DNA of 10,000 nucleotides, taken from Botryococcus braunii. Lineage: Eukaryota; Chlorophyta; Trebouxiophyceae. The notes below the pieces were generated by a model. It ran no database searches. It was not told the origin of the DNA and worked only from the letters and a program-made list of their open reading frames with translations. The stretch lies in contig MVGU01000716.1 of assembly GCA_002005505.1 (NCBI GenBank), forward strand, positions 325,001-335,000. The letters run 5' to 3'. The stretch's first letter is position 1; every line of letters starts with the position of its first letter. The translations under genes and the position numbers were made by a program. Below, piece after piece: positions 7,791-10,000 of the stretch.

Positions 7791-7978
7791 GCTAGCCAAG
7801 TGTACGAGTGTAGCATTTTTTGCTACGGCCAAGTCACCCCACCCAGCAAATGCCGTACAAGGCTGGAGTATAAATGAAAACACTGCTAGCCAAGTGTACG
7901 AGTGTAGCATATTTGGCTACGGCCAAGTCACCCCACCCAGCAAATGCCGTACAAGGCTGGAGTGTAAATGAAAACACT
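7791..7978. repeat. Tandem direct repeat, 2 x 94 bp
   Basis: Unit 7791-7884 is followed directly by 7885-7978. They differ only in a short patch (ATTTTTTGCTAC against ATATTTGGCTAC) and one A/G change near the end. Each unit begins GCTAGCCAAGTGTACG and ends TAAATGAAAACACT. The first unit contains a GTAGCA/TGCTAC inverted pair (7810-7815, 7821-7826). It lies about 100 bp beyond the RPN6 duplication, so two independent tandem duplications sit within 1 kb. Confidence 0.95.
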
Positions 7979-8331
7979 GCACGTAATTCGGTCTGTCATA
8001 TGAACTGCCTGAAAGATCTCGAAGAACTAGAAAAGAAGTTAGGGCAACGTCTTCGTACAGGAGCGAGCGGGGTTTTAAAGTGGTGTTCATCATCCAGATT
8101 CAAATGACAAGGCGCTAAAGTCTGGAAATTGCGCCGGTGTCCAACATCATTCAGTAGGCCATGAACACAAAGCGTTACCGAGAGAACGTTCTAAGCTTGC
8201 AAAGATCACTATCTTTAGAGAAAGGCGGTGCAACCGAGAATGCCCTCAATTGCAATGTTCACATTAACACCGCCAGCTGGGACCACCGAAGCAGGGGCTT
8301 GTTTTTGCTTATATGCCTCCAGCTTTACTGA
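7874..8331 (+). CDS. Weak candidate: plus-strand open frames divergent from RPN6
   Basis: Two plus-strand frames look more protein-like than the rest of this half of the window. The first runs 7874-8107; its unique part from ATG 8000 reads MNCLKDLEELEKKLGQRL, a plausible helix, while the earlier part is translated 94-bp repeat. The second, 8161-8331, gives 56 residues starting MNTKRYRENVLSLQRSLS and is preceded by an in-frame stop. A CATTCAG acceptor-like site precedes it at about 8154. I could not find a convincing donor-acceptor pair in matching phase, and neither frame resembles a family I know. They may be the first exons of a gene sharing a divergent promoter with RPN6, or chance. Confidence 0.18.
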
Positions 8332-9186
8332 TTTACTATCTTCACTTACATTCTGAGATTTTTCGGTCACAGTGGTTATGCAATGGCACAAGGACTACAA
8401 GATCGATTATCACAGGTACATTTCACTGTCTTCGATATGGAGGCTCTGCACTGACAGCAACCCGTTTGCGGTGAACGTGTAGATCAACCGTCTATCGACT
8501 GTCTCGAATACGTATATCCAGGTGCCATTGTAGCGTTGCTGCATCGCAGGTACGAATAGACGGGGCGTATGAAGAGAGTATAGATGCTCTAATCTCTTTG
8601 TGTGCCGCGCAGCCCATTTTTTCGGCCCATATTTCAGCAAGAAATTCTAAACAAATCACTGCACATGTGTCCACATGAACACTTGCAATTGCGTGAGTCA
8701 TGGTGAGTGTAGAAACCCAGAAAGCAGTGACCTTTCAATGTCAGGTGCAAAGAAGAGGTACAGTACATATTACAATCCAATAAAGAATTAATGCAATGTG
8801 CGCATATCACCATGGTAAATACATTGCAGTACAGGTGACATGAAAGTATATATAAGGCCCACCAGGGGCATCTCGACCAAGTAGCTTCAGCCTATGCAGC
8901 CCGAATGACTGCTGGCCGGTTAAGTCCCGTAGCTCAACGTCGACTCTACTGGCTCATCTGATCAGCATGCACCGGAGCGTATTGGCGCCAGCATGTTGAA
9001 GTAGTTTATACAAATTACTGTTGGTGCACGTGATTTTCACACGTTTGACACTTGTCATGTCACTGCCAAGGATGAAAATTGCTATATACTATCAAGTGAC
9101 TTCATTAAAGCACATCATTTCAATTTCATTCGCCACTCGTCCTATGCTAGCTATGGGGACGAACTTGTGAATGATGCACACACGAT

Positions 9187-9239
9187 AGGGGATACTTGGA
9201 GAGTCGCTGATATCAGGGGATACTTGGAGAGTCGCTGAT
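9187..9239. repeat. Short tandem repeat, 2 x 28 bp
   Basis: A 25-bp block beginning AGGGGATACTTGGAGAG occurs at 9187-9211 and again at 9215-9239 with no mismatch, offset by 28 bp. A CTGATATCAG palindrome spans the junction (9207-9216). It looks like a recent slippage or double-strand-break repair product. Confidence 0.95.
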
Positions 9240-9387
9240 GACTATTAAGATCGATGTAAATAGTCATCCCTCTAGTATTTTAAAACATGCTAACCACCGC
9301 ACAGATGTATCGGCCGAGAATGTTGCACTTTTTGTGCTCCATGATCATCCAATCACGCGCATGTATATCGACAGCATTGATCTTGAT

Positions 9388-9413
9388 AAAATCAGTGGAA
9401 TTCAACTGATTTT
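9388..9413. repeat. Hairpin with 9-bp arms
   Basis: AAAATCAGT (9388-9396) and ACTGATTTT (9405-9413) are exact reverse complements around an 8-base loop that contains GAATTC, followed by two more T. It resembles a bacterial terminator in shape, but the window is nuclear eukaryotic DNA and the stem is AT-rich, so no function is assigned. Confidence 0.8.
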
Positions 9414-9884
9414 TTAATTCGAATCTGCAGGGCCTTACTTGCACATAAGACTTGCGTACCCATGAAGAAAGCAGGTGTGACATGTCGTATGCACTTAAAG
9501 ATCTTCTAGAGTTCACATAGTCCATGCGACATGTTGAAATGGCAGTCAATGTAACCCCCCATCAAGATAGGGGAGGGGGGGATTAATCAGTTTTTGCAGA
9601 AACCAAAAGAACATTGGCACAATGGGACTGAAAACCAACGGGGCCTGCCAAAAGACGTGTATATGCAAACATAGAGACGACACCAGTGGTTGCAGGAACG
9701 TTCCTGTTAACACTGCTGGGCATGCTCGGCCGATCAGAACTTAAGTAGAGCAACCATTATGCCACGGATGCAGGACCCCTGCAGCTGCTGCGCCATATGT
9801 CATTTATTATTTTCGTCCCCGCATATCCTTCTCCGCTATCCATTCTTGGGCATGTATTTTGCTCCTTGTTTCTCCCCCCTTCTC

Positions 9885-9887
<3 letters not shown>

Positions 9888-9969
<82 letters not shown>

Positions 9970-10000
9970 TCTCTCTCTCTCTCACTCTCTCTCTCTCTCT
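9888..10000. repeat. (CT)n microsatellite, window edge
   Basis: About 113 bp of TC/CT repeat running off the right edge, interrupted only by CCC near 9966 and CAC near 9984. It is preceded by a pyrimidine-rich lead-in from about 9868. Same motif as the array at the left edge. Confidence 0.98.

Larger units (their letters stand above)
8332..9887. other. No recognisable gene; scattered open frames
   Basis: About 1.5 kb with no feature I can name. Minus-strand open frames exist at 8410-8640, 8492-8701 (overlapping the first in another frame) and 9280-9549 (89 codons). The last contains a good internal donor-like site, CAA|GTAAGG, after SSWVRKSYVQ near 9436, so a small exon starting at 9549 is possible. 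The 8492-8701 frame includes CLEFLAEIWAEKMGCAAHKE, which looks helical. Composition is moderately AT-rich and no domain is recognisable. I see no tRNA or rRNA signatures. Confidence 0.4.

Noticed and set aside
7393..7910. Minus-strand open frames of 122 and 129 codons over copy 2 and beyond
   Set aside because: They run through duplicated, palindrome-rich upstream DNA, and similar frames in copy 1 differ through the 4-bp indel, so the frame is not conserved between copies.
7791..7978. CRISPR-like array
   Set aside because: Only two long units with no spacers between them. The other direct repeats in the window are also simple tandem duplications.
8880..9000. Possible tRNA-like segment in the GC-richer patch
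   Set aside because: No TTCGA/TTCAA T-loop box at the right distance from a D-arm box, and no cloverleaf that I can fold by eye.
9388..9415. Hairpin followed by T as a rho-independent terminator
   Set aside because: The gene structures show nuclear eukaryotic DNA, the stem is AT-rich, and no gene ends there.

Overview
The window is eukaryotic nuclear DNA. Coding regions are split by short GT-AG introns (about 90-900 bp), the spacers are full of microsatellites, and there is no operon or Shine-Dalgarno structure. The best taxonomic clue is the proteasome gene: its protein reads very close to land-plant RPN6 and can be assembled to the same length as I recall for Arabidopsis (419 residues). 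A green alga or other green-lineage plant is therefore most likely. I cannot name the species.

Layout, left to right. Positions 1-60 are a (CT)n array. Positions 61-487 hold no gene but contain a near-perfect 25-bp hairpin. Positions 488-1979 (minus) hold a four-exon gene for a membrane-anchored protein with two tandem MAPR-type cytochrome-b5-like heme/steroid-binding domains; its first intron appears to be GC-AG. Positions 1980-2363 look like its upstream region. Positions 2364-3665 (minus) give a tentative, phase-consistent five-exon model of an unrecognised 159-residue protein. Positions 3810-6993 (minus) hold a complete six-exon RPN6/PSMD11 gene (26S proteasome lid subunit), whose last intron carries a roughly 210-bp compound microsatellite with Z-DNA-prone tracts.

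The RPN6 5' end is the most interesting part. A 372-bp segment with the first 13 codons, the start codon and about 330 bp upstream is tandemly duplicated (6956-7327 and 7328-7695). This leaves a decoy start codon in frame with, but blocked by a stop from, the true one. Each copy carries an inverted TGGGC pair (core of the plant proteasome-related element) and a GTAC-rich palindrome (core of SBP-family sites). A second tandem duplication (94 bp) lies at 7791-7978. From 7979 to the terminal (CT)n array at 9888-10000 I recognise no gene, only a few open frames of uncertain status.

The two firm genes, and the tentative one between them, all run on the minus strand. They show no obvious joint pathway: one is a proteasome lid subunit, the other a membrane heme/sterol-binding protein. 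Nothing indicates a multi-gene system.
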